Below, piece by piece: positions 11,348 through 21,965 of a stretch of DNA of 64,000 nucleotides. Source of the DNA: Batkoa obscura (lineage: Eukaryota > Entomophthoromycota > Entomophthoromycetes > Entomophthorales > Batkoaceae). Position 1 is the stretch's first letter; every line of letters begins with the position of its first letter. The position numbers were made by a program, and so were the translations under genes. The stretch spans positions 372,001 through 436,000 of the forward strand of contig JASVEC010000017.1 of assembly GCA_030770535.1 (NCBI GenBank), given 5' to 3'. A model generated the notes under the pieces. The model was not told the origin of the DNA. It searched no databases and saw nothing but the letters and a program-made list of their open reading frames with translations.

Positions 11348-12992
11348 AATTTTGCTAAAATCAGGTTATGATCTGAAGATTAACATTAAAAAAACGAAAC
11401 AGCAAATAAATGACTCTAAAAATTACTGCAGATTAGGTTGCAATGGGGTTGGAGGAGCTGGATTATTGTTCTTGGCGTTGTCTGGATTATCTATACGGCT
11501 TCCAATAAGTTTTATTAAAAAATGGTTCCATTCCATCTATAGTATTGAGAATAGATAAGGAACATCGGGAACAATCTTTGAAGAATTCACATATATCCAA
11601 CGCCATACTAAACTCTAACAAGAGTAAGTATGGTGATTTTCAGACGTTAAACCGGGAGAAAGTGAATTAGTTCATGAACTTTCAGTTTAACTTCGACTGG
11701 TGTTCCACTTTTCGCCCCCTATTTCCTTCACTATTTTATAAACTTGTTTTAAATAAGTAGACCTTCCGTATGGAAAGTAATCAAAAAGAATATTTATTTA
11801 TCTCAAAGTTTAAAATTATAAATAAAACCAGGCTGATCTTCTCTATTATACTGACAATTAACCTTTCTTGATCAAAAAGCCTTTATTTTCCAACTACATC
11901 CTAAAAAAATGTTTCGGATTTTTAATCTGGATCATATCAGTTGGAAGTCTGATTTCTCGATTTTCCCCCTTGAATTTTTTTATTTAAATGGGTTATTGTT
12001 TTTTTCATAAAAAACATATTAAACCCAAAGGAAATATGATTGTTTTAAACATAATTATTATTATTAATTATCAAAGTTAATAGCTTTATTTATTAACGTG
12101 CTATCAGAAAAGAATAGCTTTGTTATTAGAAACTATTATTATCTTTTTATCTTTTTAAAGCTTTATTGATAATTAGATCGTTATCGGAACTTCTACTAAG
12201 CCCTAATACGAGGTTGATAAGTATATAAATATGTTAAGTTATCACTTTTATTTCAAGAAGAAAAGGGATATCTTATCAAAATTAAGAGCCGAGTTGTAGT
12301 ATAAGATAAGTTTAATCAATTTAATAACAATTAAGCTCATAAACTCAATTTAGTGAATTTTTTGCATAAAGAATAATTTTTAATCTTGGAATTAAAACAA
12401 CTGCGAATAACACTTATTAAATTTTGTGGTTTATTGATAATAGAAATTAATTTAATGAGATTGCAATTTTTCATTGAATATATTTAAATTGGTGCTATAA
12501 ATAAAACCATACTATTTTAGTTTATTGTTACTATTATTAAACTGAAATATAATATTTCAAAAAAGCAACGATGTTGATAGGTGGAATAGGCTATAAAAAC
12601 AAATAAATAAATAATAGCAAATTGATAATAGATAAATAGATAATAATGATAATATTGATTATTGTTGTAACCCATTTATTTTAATATTACTTAAACTCTA
12701 TTTTTAACAAATTATCTAAATGGATGATATCATATTCGAAAGCAGCTTTAAATTTCAACCTACAAAATTATGGCTTATTTTATTGGAAGATAAGAAACTT
12801 TGGGGAAGGAGGATAGCTATTAGGCTCAAACTAAAGTTTTATTAAGAAAATAGATATCAACTCAGCCCCTGAAAAAAGATAAAAAATAACGATTAGTAAT
12901 AAGTAGAATAATAAAGTATATAAGTAGTGATAAATCAAATAAGAGTATAACTAAATTTTTATTTCAATCAAAAATAAATAAGTAAATTGATA
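11348..12992. other. gene-free stretch with a GC-richer patch at 11400-11740
   Basis: No coding gene supported. The 11400-11740 patch has clearly more G+C and contains small dyads: CCATACT...AGTATGG at 11604-11634, and GAAAGT...ACTTTC just downstream. I cannot assign it to tRNA, snRNA or SRP RNA. The rest up to the tubby-like gene is anonymous AT-rich DNA. Confidence 0.45.
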
Positions 12993-13562
12993 ATGCAGTT
13001 AGAGATAGACGCCAACTCTCAATTGTTGCCTAGATATAGTGCTTTACCTATAGCTGGAGATGTAAGCTTAAGTCCAAGTGGATATATTCTAAGTAAAAAG
13101 ATACAGGATGGAAGTTACGTGGTATTAAACATAAGGAATCAATATTTTCATACTATATATACACTCAACTTTATGAGTGGGGAACCAATCATCTTAATAG
13201 ACCATAATAGTTTCGAAAGTATGGAACTGAAATATCAAACAAAACTTTATAAAAAAATTATCCGATTAAAGTTAAACAAAGGGTCGAATGAAGAGATGGA
13301 AGTGAGTATAAGGCTGCCAAATATGTTCAAATCAAATTGCAAAATTCGATTTTTGAATCATGATGCTACTTATTATTGGACACCGAGGTCCATCTCAAGG
13401 TGGTATTTGACTGCAAAGGGAAGTGAAAATTGGTTAGCTACGTATCAAGATGATAAAAAATGTCAAACATTTGGTAAAATTGAATTACTGGAAAGTATTC
13501 CTAATTATCATCATGCTTTGTTAGCCAGTATTATGGCTTTAGTTCGATTTAAATCTATTTAA
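12993..13562 (+). CDS. tubby C-terminal-like domain protein
   Basis: Single-exon frame of 189 residues. The start is the first ATG (12993), just after AAATAAATAAGTAAATTGATA. The protein is short and beta-rich with no membrane segment or signal peptide. Its layout recalls the fungal tubby-like/phospholipid-scramblase-like fold: an early GYILSKKIQDGSYVVLNI strand pair, a middle KIRFLNHDATYYWTP segment (the RF-x2-HD-x3-Y-x-W pattern of that group), then TFGKIELLESIP and a hydrophobic C-terminal helix HHALLASIMALVRF. In this family that helix fills the barrel. Function unknown; a lipid-binding or membrane-associated role is family inference. No operon-like context; the Ras gene lies about 1 kb downstream on the same strand. 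Confidence 0.6.
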   Translation: MQLEIDANSQLLPRYSALPIAGDVSLSPSGYILSKKIQDGSYVVLNIRNQYFHTIYTLNFMSGEPIILIDHNSFESMELKYQTKLYKKIIRLKLNKGSNEEMEVSIRLPNMFKSNCKIRFLNHDATYYWTPRSISRWYLTAKGSENWLATYQDDKKCQTFGKIELLESIPNYHHALLASIMALVRFKSI

Positions 13563-14521
13563 TAATATTTATATAAACAAATAAAAATACATGTATAATT
13601 TAAATAGTATATTAGCTTCAGTTTTATTTCATTATTGACATTAGACTTGAGTATATAAAAAAGTAATTATGAAATTATTGGTTTAACTTTGATTAAACAT
13701 TATAAAATTTTAATAAAACTATTATAATTAAATTTCTTTAAAATAGTAAAATCAACAATTAAGCCCAAATTTAATAAAGATTTTAAAATGCCCAAAATAA
13801 AAATAAACCAAATTTAGAAGTCGCTAAATCCACTATTTTACAAGTTTATTCTAACTTGAAATTTACCAAGCTAAAGCACCGATTATTTATTAATTTTACT
13901 TGATTTTATGTTTTAAGTTACTATATTTACAACAAATAACAACAGTTGCCCCTATTTAAACTCAAAATTTCGCTTACTTCGATACTATCAGTAGAATGAT
14001 GTCATTATTGTTATGAAATAATTTTATATTTTAGGTATTTTAAATATTAAAAAAGATATCAACCTATAAAGGGGAGATAGTAAAGCTAAACCATTATTAG
14101 ATCTTGCTCTCTACCTTCTTTCAGTTAGTCCTTTCCTCTAAAATTAATGATTTCAGCAACCCACCTGATAAGCTCGCGCTTTCATGAATATAAATAAAAG
14201 GACTATTTGTTATTGATTTATACTAGCAATAGTAATCGTTTGATTTAGATTTTTTTAAAAATCTAGTTTTATTTTCGATGTGATAGTGTATATTTTGAAA
14301 GTGATTGGCCAAATTTATATTTAATTTAATGAGCTTAATCTTACAATTAATGAAAATCCAAGTGATAAACAGTAAGTAAAAATAAAGATTTAATAATGTT
14401 ATAAATAAACTGTAGATCAGTTAAAATGAAAGGAGATAAAAAGTATAAATAATACTAAAATATTAATTAAAAAGAAAGTTTATTTTAAAGTTATTGGCAT
14501 TAAGTTTTGAAAAATTAAAAT
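13563..14521. other. intergenic, nothing recognised
   Basis: AT-rich DNA between the tubby-like and Ras genes. No repeat-family member and no RNA gene seen. Confidence 0.55.
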
Positions 14522-15399
14522 ATGGAAGATTGTTATAAAATTGTCGTATTAGGTGATGGTGGTGTTGGTAAGGTAAAATTTTAACCATTATTTATAAAGT
14601 TGCTAATATTAATCTTTAACTTCAATTAAACTTAGACCTCACTTACTATTCAGGTATATCAACATATATTTTATGAAAAATTAATACTTATTTTTAATTA
14701 TACTCATAAATACGATAGCTTTGCTTAAATCATTTCGTTGGTAAGCTAATACAAGCTTATAAAGTGATAATAACTAATAATAATATTTATTAATTTTATA
14801 TATCATCATTCATTAATTAGATGTAAATTTGCTTTAATCGTTATTTAATTAAAAATTAAACAAAAATTAATAGACTTATGATCCTACTATCGAAGATTCG
14901 TATAGAAAACAAATTGAACTAGATGGAGAGCCATGTATATTAGAAATTCTTGATACTGCTGGGCAGGAGGAATACACCGCATTAAGAGATCAATGGATTA
15001 GGTTATACAATAACTACTGAATAAATAAATAATTACTGATAATTGAATAGGGATGGGGAAGGATTTGTATTAGTGTATTCAGTAACGATTCGTACCTCTT
15101 TTGAGCGTCTAGAAAAATTCCGTGATCAAGTTACGAGGGTTAAGGATACAGATGACGTACCTATAGTTATAGTAGGGAATAAATGTGATTGCGAGGATTT
15201 GAGAGAAGTTCCCAAAGAAGAAGGGTCAGAAAATGCAGAAAGATTGGGATGTAAATTTATTGAAGCTTCTGCAAAAACTTCTTTAAATGTGGAAGAACCC
15301 TTTTATGAAGTAGCTAGGATGCTTAGAGCCAGAGCTCGTGGAGAAACACTCGAAGATGAAGTACCAGTAAAAAAGAAGGGCAAATGTTTAGTATTGTAA
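14522..15399 (+). CDS. ras: Ras small GTPase with micro-exons
   Basis: Six-exon Ras gene: 14522-14572 (51 nt), 14636-14653 (18), 14719-14740 (22), 14821-14822 (2), 14874-15001 (128), 15051-15399 (349). The joined frame is 189 residues plus stop, the length of human HRAS. Visible motifs: P-loop GDGGVGKT (residues 11-18), [20 protein letters not shown] carrying switch I (Thr36 = HRAS Thr35), DTAGQEEY (switch II, catalytic Gln present), NKCD and EASAK for guanine binding, a basic KKKGK stretch and CaaX box CLVL. The final Leu predicts geranylgeranylation. A P-loop Asp stands where HRAS has Ala11. Introns are 63, 65, 80, 51 and 49 bp. The Asp of VDTYDP exists only if the 2-nt exon is used; a single 133-bp intron would break the frame. 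Role: membrane-anchored signalling switch controlling growth and morphogenesis. Confidence 0.9.
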
Positions 15400-15528
15400 T
15401 TCATGTTTCTATAGTATATGGTCATTTATTATACATTTATTTAAAATAAAAATAAAATAATTGTTTATAAGAGCGAATTTTTTTTAAATATTGATAGTTA
15501 GCTTATTGAAGTTTAGAAAGATAACATT

Positions 15529-15635
15529 ATATGGGGATGTATTTTTGTGTTAAGAATTTTACTATCAATTTTTCCACTTAAATAGCGCTTAAAAAATGGA
15601 AAAAGTGATGAAGCCAAAAAAAAACACCCCCATAT
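15529..15635 (+). mobile_element. MITE-A copy, first of a tandem pair
   Basis: Plus-orientation copy about 130 bp past the Ras stop codon. Its right end CCCCATATGG is shared with the next copy. Confidence 0.93.
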
Positions 15636-15737
15636 GGTGGTGTGTTTTTGTTTGAGAATTTTACTAACAATCTTTCCGCTCAAATAGCGCTTAAAAAATG
15701 GAAAAAGTAATGAAACCAAAAAAAACATCCCCATATT
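15632..15737 (+). mobile_element. MITE-A copy, second of a tandem pair
   Basis: Head-to-tail with the previous copy, the two being separated by one TA only (CCCCA-TA-TGG). Start TATGGTGGTGTG is diverged; the core and ACATCCCCATAT end are normal. This is what insertion of one TA-targeting element into the terminal TA of another would give. Confidence 0.93.
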
Positions 15738-16208
15738 TTCAAGTTTAATTTAAAATGAAAAAAGTTTTTGATTTCTAATTATTAAATATAACAGTATATT
15801 ATATAGCTGTTAGCAAATATTGCCTATTATTATTACAAAATCCAAATATTTTATTTTATTTTATTTTATTTTATTTAATATTGAAATTATTTAAGATCCT
15901 TTTTAACGCCTTTAATGGCGGTTTTCAATAAGCAACTATAAAAAAATATTTATTATGATTGATTTAAAGGGTTATTTAAACAAAACACACTAAGCTAATA
16001 TTGAAATATTATCTTTTGGACATCCTAACTAAATTATAACATAAAACAGGTTTTAAATTTAAAAAAGGCATTCTTTTTGTTAGGACTTCATTTTGTATCA
16101 CCAATAAAGCCACCAATTAAACTAATGTTTTTTAGTGAGTTAATCCAGTAGTCATTTAAACTTCCAATTGATAAGTTTAAAATTTAGTTTTTCTTAAAAT
16201 TACAAAGC
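15738..16208. other. intergenic with (TTTTA)n run
   Basis: No gene. A pentanucleotide TTTTA array lies at about 15849-15876. Confidence 0.7.
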
Positions 16209-17087
16209 ATGCTGCTAAACTATTTTTTAATATTATATAGTCTATTATTCATCATAGCCGAGACACAGGTAATTATAAAGAGTAATAATTTAGAAACGTG
16301 TTAATTTGATTTTTAAAGTTAGAAACATCAACTAATTCGGGTTGGACCATTAGTTTGTATTTGACAGAAATTAAAAAACAATATGCAAGTATTAAACTAG
16401 ATAAACAAACAAATCAAGATAATAATAAGGAGAAATATTTCACAAGCGTTCAATACAATGAGGAGTTTAATAGGGATTCTGAAATAGATAATGACATCCC
16501 AATTGAAGTTGTTGCACAATCAACACAAGCTAATTATACCTTAGGCTTTAATGTTTTAAAAGTAATAAATTTATTGATTTTATCTTATTTTTATTTATTT
16601 ATTAGTGCCAATCACCTTGTAGTTTTGATTTCGTTATTTACTTAAATAATGAAGGTAAGTGATAGGAGCTATTTTAAATAATGTTATGCTTATTTTTTTA
16701 GGTTATCCACAATCTTTTAACTTTGATCGAATCAGCTCGAATTTTGTACAGGATCAAAATAAAGTAATAGCTTATCTACTTATTATGTTTTAGTAAATTA
16801 AATTTTAGAACCAAGACTTACCACTATCAATTTCACGTTCAGAAGTAAAATTCATACCATTGGGTCCAAGGTAAGTTTAGCTAATATATAAACATAGCTG
16901 AGGTTAATTATTTGTTTTTATAAGCCCAATTCTATTCAATGACTATTATGACGAATTTTTAGCGAGTAAAAAGAAGGAAGAGGGTAGTTCGTTTATAATG
17001 AAATATTGGTATATTATTATACCCGCTTTCTTAATCATGTCCGCGATTGGCGGTGGGGAAGAAAGCGCGGGCGAAAAGAAAGATTGA
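16209..17087 (+). CDS. EMC10: ER membrane protein complex subunit 10-like
   Basis: Six small exons: 16209-16268, 16319-16561, 16606-16654, 16702-16763, 16809-16870, 16925-17087, giving 212 residues. Introns are 44-54 bp and all phases close. The protein starts with a signal peptide (MLLNYFLILYSLLFIIAETQ). A lumenal domain follows, with the Cys pair CQSPC near residue 103, the VIYLNNEGYPQSFNF stretch typical of EMC10 proteins, and VKFIPLGPSPILFNDYY. The C-terminal KYWYIIIPAFLIMSAIGG is a single membrane anchor (about residues 185-202) with an acidic tail, the usual EMC10 topology. The EMC inserts tail-anchored and multi-pass proteins into the ER membrane. Recognition is by architecture and motifs, not by search. 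The second acceptor was placed at TTTTAAAG|TTAGAA because the next AG downstream breaks the frame. The 3' end is unusually GC-rich for this locus. Confidence 0.82.
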
Positions 17088-18566
17088 TTGGGTTGGACTC
17101 ATATCATTATAAATAAATATGAGAGACTATCAAAGTACAGTGGGGTCTTGAAAAGTATTTTTTCTTATTTTTTGTGTACTCAAATTTACTTCTAGTTCAA
17201 CTATTATTTACATTATCATTTACACTCTTTGTTTAAATTGCTTGAATGCCTTGATTTTTTAAGTTTTCTTATAGCAGCTTGAGTGATATTAAATAAAAAC
17301 GTTATCTCACGCAATATGATAAATCCCGACTTCTAATCTGTTTATTGAGTATATTATAGTTACGTTGGGTAAACGTTAAAAAATGATAAAGACAAGAGAT
17401 TGATGGGTTAGTTCTTTAATAAAACATTCCTTTAAATTGCACAATAATTTTCGCTTAAAAAGTAAGTAGACATCTTATTTTTAAAACTAACTTTCTTTTA
17501 ATTGTAGGAATTACTAACTAAATAAATTAACTTTAAAATGGAATGTTAAATGTTAAATATCAACTTACTAATAGTTTAAACTAAAGCAGAATCAAAATTA
17601 AGGTTTTTGATTAATATTTTGTCGATTCTACCTTAACTCTAACATTAATATTAAGGCTGACTCTAGTGCCAACTCTAATGCAACCGTAGCACTAAAACCA
17701 GTCTAGGTGTTAGTGCTTAGCTATTTTTTTTAGTAATCTTTAGCTCATAGTACAGTTCTTCTATATATAAAATTAGCTTAAAATATAACAATTTATATAT
17801 TAGCATGACTTACCTTTCCACTATTGTTATTAATTTTTAATTTGCAACTAACGAACAGTTATATTAAGTTGGCATTGATTACAATTAAAGACCCTAATAA
17901 TATAACTCGTTACAGAAAATTTTAATAGAAAAAACTATAATTATAGTAAATTTAATGGAACTAGCATAGACTTTGCATGAACTTTGATTTGATTTTTTTG
18001 TCAGGAAATTGACCAGCTTTGGAATCACTTAGGCTATGCAATTTAGTTAGAATATTAGTAATTTCAATAGTATAACGTTTTTAATAAAGTAATATACGAA
18101 GCATTACGGAGACATTGCAGAATTTTGATATAAGTTTTTACTTTCTATATTTACCTCTGTTATAGCTATAGTTGTATAAAAGCTAGGGTAAGGGTACTCT
18201 TATTTTATACTATAATAAGGCTTTACCTACAATGAAAATGTATCGCTTTTTGAAGATTTTAAAACATTTACAAGTTCAGATGCTTTTTGTTTAATTGATC
18301 TATAGTGAATGTACATAAATGCAATTTCCTGTTTATCGTAACTATCTGGTTTTAATTTATTTTTATAGTATGTATACCAAGAAATAACTAAATAAGCCTT
18401 AGTATAATTAATACCACTGGAGAGTAACTAAAAAAATAATGCTTACTTTTAAAATCCTTGGAAGGGCGGCAAAGCACCCAAGAGGTTTATTTACAGATTA
18501 AAGAAAAAATAGAAAAAAGTGGTAACTAGGATGGAATGGATAGTAAAAGTAAGACGGATAATAATT
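17088..18566. other. gene-free AT-rich stretch
   Basis: No gene or repeat-family member seen in almost 1.5 kb downstream of EMC10. Confidence 0.55.
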
Positions 18567-18673
18567 AAATGGGGGTGTTTTTTTTGATTTCATCACTTTT
18601 TCGATTTTTCAAGCGCTATTTGAGCGAAAGATTGTTAGTAAAATTCTTGAACAAAAAAGTACATCCCTGTATT
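18567..18673 (-). mobile_element. MITE-A copy
   Basis: Minus-orientation copy, AAATGGGGGTGTTT start and TACATCCCTGTATT end; central TTTCAAGCGCTATTTGAGCG. Confidence 0.9.
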
Positions 18674-19169
18674 AAAATATACGAAAGACATCCAGCTGGG
18701 AGCTGCTTTATCTAATAAGCATTTATTTTTAAAACGTTGATCATTTAACAAAAAATCTGAAGCAAAAGTAAATCCTGAATAGCATTATTGAAAATCTCAG
18801 TTTATATAAACTATTAGGTCGTTCGAAATGTTCCAGTACAACTTCATGTGTATAAAAAATCGTCAATTTTTGGTTGCAATAGTGAATTTTTAACAGTAAA
18901 GTGAAAGTATTTTAGGGCAAATCCTTCAATGGTGCTGCAATCAATAATTAACCTATTTTTTGATATAGATGAATTTGTACTGTAGCACTTTGAATGACCT
19001 TATATAAAAATTGTTTAATGTTTCCTTTTGTTGTTTTATTATGAAAGAGTAAACGCGCTTTTTTTACAGATGTACAAAGTTGTAATAATAATTTAAATAG
19101 CTATTTTACTAAAAGAAGAAAAAAAGAAAAAGTTAAATAATTTTGGTATCATATATATATATATATATA

Positions 19170-19853
19170 TTATTTTGCATTTGTAACATTCACAGCAAAT
19201 GGATCGTTATCTGGATCCCAATCTGGTAAATATTCTAAGACCTTTGAGAATTTTTTAGCCTCATCAATATTTTTAGCTAAAGCTAATATATAAAAAGCCG
19301 CATCTATACCAGCGGTAACTCCAGATGAAGTAATAAACTGACGATGATGGACCCAACGAGCATTCGGTTCCCATTGAACATCCGGATAAAGTGGTGTTAT
19401 CTTTGGATAGAGTAGTTTATTTGTTGTCGCTTTAAACCCATTTATTAAGCCAGTTTTAGCCAATACAAAGGATCCAGTACATACTGTAAACGTAACTTTG
19501 GATTTCGCTATCAACTTTTTATAATTTTCGATAAACTCTGGGTATGCAATTAATTTTTCAGTGCCTTTATGACCTCCAGGCATTATTATTATATCCCAGT
19601 CTTTTTGAATTGCTTGTTTTATACTCAAATTATTGTTAAATGATAGTGTTTGAAAGATTGGTTTGATCGTTGAATTAGAGTGTACTCCTATTGTTTCAAT
19701 TTCAAACTTATCGTTTGCGTCCCCTAACACCTCAAGTGGTCCAACTAAATCTAGCATCACAAAGTCATCAAACAATATTGCACCTACCTTATATTTCGGT
19801 TGACTTGGGAAATAAGGATCAATTATATCTATAATCGAAGTATTATTATACAT
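19170..19853 (-). CDS. DJ-1/PfpI-family protein
   Basis: Intact single-exon frame of 227 residues. The core begins YKVGAILFDDFVMLDLVGPLEVLG (from about residue 21), the N-terminal motif of the DJ-1/PfpI class-I amidotransferase-like fold with its conserved Glu (about 41). It continues with DIIIMPGG (about 87-94), the nucleophile elbow TVCTGSFVLAKTGL with Cys125, and TSSGVTAGIDAAFYILA. This arrangement is closest to the ThiJ/PfpI proteins related to isonitrile hydratase; the actual reaction (hydratase, glyoxalase-like or redox sensing) cannot be told from sequence. No signal peptide, so probably cytosolic. It lies 1 kb from an ADH gene on the same strand, and the pair was duplicated as a unit to 1720-4091, where this gene has decayed. 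A (AT)n tract sits right after the stop. Confidence 0.9.
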   Translation of the reverse strand: MYNNTSIIDIIDPYFPSQPKYKVGAILFDDFVMLDLVGPLEVLGDANDKFEIETIGVHSNSTIKPIFQTLSFNNNLSIKQAIQKDWDIIIMPGGHKGTEKLIAYPEFIENYKKLIAKSKVTFTVCTGSFVLAKTGLINGFKATTNKLLYPKITPLYPDVQWEPNARWVHHRQFITSSGVTAGIDAAFYILALAKNIDEAKKFSKVLEYLPDWDPDNDPFAVNVTNAK

Positions 19854-20215
19854 AGAGAATATATTTTACTCATATTTACTTTTTGAATGACTCCAATCAC
19901 CATTTGAAGTTTCGTCAGAGCAATGTACGATGCATAATAAAGTAAAGAAAATTTTTAATAAATGAATCATTTTTAAATAAAATAAAATGAAACAAAAACT
20001 TAACATTTATAGTTTTATATTTTCTAATTGATTACTAATCATTTTATTTTTTCTTGCATCTACACCCCCTTATTCACTCGTACTTTCCCGATTTGTTCCA
20101 TTTACTCTATTTATTCTATTTGTTCTATTTATTCCATTTATCCCAACCCTTCCATTGCTATTTCATTGTTAGATCATTTCTTACCGTATAATCTATTAAA
20201 AATTAATTAAAAAAT

Positions 20216-20868
20216 ACATACTTACTAAATAAGTAAATTATAATTGACTTTTGATTATTTAAATTAGCTTGATAAAATGAACCATTTGGATTTATAACTG
20301 CTTTCAGAGATTGCTTTTAAATTTAAACTATATAGCTTTGTTATGAATAAAATTGAAAGCTGGTAAAAAATGACAGCTTGGGTAATATAATGATTTATAG
20401 TGTTAGTATCAGTGTTAGTATCAGCATTTTATTGAATTGATGTATTCATTATTTATTAAAAGTTAGGTACACGCATGGTTCAACTAGATCGAATAATCTA
20501 AAATTTATAAACTGAATAGTTATACAAATAGTAATAAAATGATCGCGACATTGAGAATGGAAGTGTTTACATCGACTGTAAAAGCATTGTTATATATAGT
20601 TAAGAATTAAGTACTTATATAAAAAATACAACATCAATCATAAGTAAATACATTATAATCAATATTTCCTATAATACTTTACTCATCAATAATAATAAAA
20701 AAATATAAATGATGTTTGATATAATGTTTAGTTTTAACCCAGTGACTTGGTTTAGGTTAACAAATATATAAAGAATGCATAGGTACTATCTATCAATTAA
20801 GTTTACTTAAAAAGTTAAAATATGGCTTAAATAAAATTGTAATAATAAGAATAATAATTTATTAAAGT
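20216..20868. other. intergenic between DJ-1 and ADH
   Basis: No gene. Upstream of it, 19854-20215 is homologous to 2441-2690. A 12-bp direct repeat (AGTGTTAGTATC twice) occurs at about 20400-20425. The last 80 bp before the ADH stop resemble the 3' flank of ADH copy 3 (27340-27411). Confidence 0.6.
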
Positions 20869-21921
20869 TTAATTGTTAAGTACAACTCTGTATCTAACTT
20901 TGCCATCGCGTACTAATTGTATAGCTTCATTACATTTATCCATAGGATATTTTTCAATCCAAGGATAAACTTTATGCTTTGCTGCAAAGCTCAACATTTT
21001 TCGGATTTGATCAGGAGAGCCAATAATGGATCCCCCAATACCAAGATTTTTTTGTAATAAAGTATCAGGATGAAGAGTAATATTTGCTTCTGGATCTGCC
21101 AATAAGATGATTCTACCATCAAAATCCATCCAATTAGCAAAGGCATTCCATTGAGTATCTTTAGCATTACTGGTTACAATAAGATAGTTCAATGTATTTT
21201 TAATCTTAGCAGATTCCCCTTCATTGCCGTGGGCAATGAAATGCTTTGCTCCCATCTTTTTAGCGTCTTCTTCTTTAGAATGCGAATGTGATAAGGCATA
21301 TACTTCACATCCCAAAGCATTAGCAAATTGAATAGCTAAATGGCCTAAACCCCCAATTCCAAGTACACCAACTTTATCACCTGCTTTAAACCCTTGCTGA
21401 ATCATAGGAGTATATACAGTAGCACCAGCACATAACAAAGAAGCTGCATAATCCGAAGGAATACTTTCTGGTATATGAAATACAAAATCTTGTTGAACTC
21501 TAATAGCTTCTGCGTAACCACCATAAGTTTTTGAACCATCAATAAACCTTCTAGAACCATAAGTCAATCCCATTTTTACACAATGGGTTTGGCGCTGACG
21601 TTTACAAGCATAGCAATCCTCACTCATACAGGCGCAACATTGAGCTCCTACCCCTACCCTATCTCCTAACTTAAAGTCTTTTACCTCTGGACCTAATGCT
21701 GTTATTTCTCCTACAATTTCATGACCTACAATGGTAGGGTAATCGGTTGGTCCCCATCCGCTATCTAAAGTATGGATATCTGAACCGCAAACACCACAGT
21801 GAGATATTTTAATCTCAATGTCATTGGGCTGAAGAGGAGCTGGGTCATATGTAAATTTGACTAATTTTTCACCAATTCCATGGCATGCGTAACCACTGAT
21901 TTTATTGAATTTAGTACTCAT
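20869..21921 (-). CDS. NADP-type zinc alcohol dehydrogenase, copy 2
   Basis: Intact 350-residue medium-chain dehydrogenase/reductase of the cinnamyl-alcohol/ADH6-7 type, the normal family length. Catalytic-zinc ligands are Cys45 (in HCGVCGSDIH) and the His67-Glu68 pair in GHEIVGEI; the third ligand is expected at Cys164 in LLCAGATVY. The structural-zinc lobe has cysteines at about 95, 96, 98, 103, 106 and 114, with a longer spacing after the first pair than in yeast ADH6. The Rossmann motif GIGGLGHLAIQ is followed by ALSHSHSK, whose Ser/His/Lys side chains suggest NADP(H). Expected role: reversible reduction of aldehydes to alcohols in the cytosol. Nearest gene is the DJ-1/PfpI gene on the same strand. 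Part of the coding sequence (21251-21535) is almost identical to copy 3, pointing to gene conversion. Confidence 0.93.
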   Translation of the reverse strand: MSTKFNKISGYACHGIGEKLVKFTYDPAPLQPNDIEIKISHCGVCGSDIHTLDSGWGPTDYPTIVGHEIVGEITALGPEVKDFKLGDRVGVGAQCCACMSEDCYACKRQRQTHCVKMGLTYGSRRFIDGSKTYGGYAEAIRVQQDFVFHIPESIPSDYAASLLCAGATVYTPMIQQGFKAGDKVGVLGIGGLGHLAIQFANALGCEVYALSHSHSKEEDAKKMGAKHFIAHGNEGESAKIKNTLNYLIVTSNAKDTQWNAFANWMDFDGRIILLADPEANITLHPDTLLQKNLGIGGSIIGSPDQIRKMLSFAAKHKVYPWIEKYPMDKCNEAIQLVRDGKVRYRVVLNN

Positions 21922-21957
21922 TTTTAGTTTCTAAATATTGCTGTTGCTTCGTTTTAC

Positions 21958-21965
21958 CTTATATA
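21958..21965 (-). promoter_or_regulatory. TATA box of ADH copy 2
   Basis: TATATAAG on the minus strand, 36 nt before the ATG at 21921; position as in the other two ADH copies. Confidence 0.6.

Noticed and set aside
11604-11634. Minus-strand CCATACTTACTC considered as the 5' end of U1 snRNA
   Set aside because: The match is limited to ATACTTAC; no Sm site or stem-loop order of U1 follows.
14756-14763. Eight-nucleotide alternative micro-exon in Ras (CTTATAAA)
   Set aside because: It would keep frame but needs a 15-nt upstream intron, which is too short to splice, and adds residues to switch I.
17088-18566. Search for a hidden multi-exon gene downstream of EMC10
   Set aside because: No chain of exons with consistent phase or recognisable protein motif could be assembled by eye.
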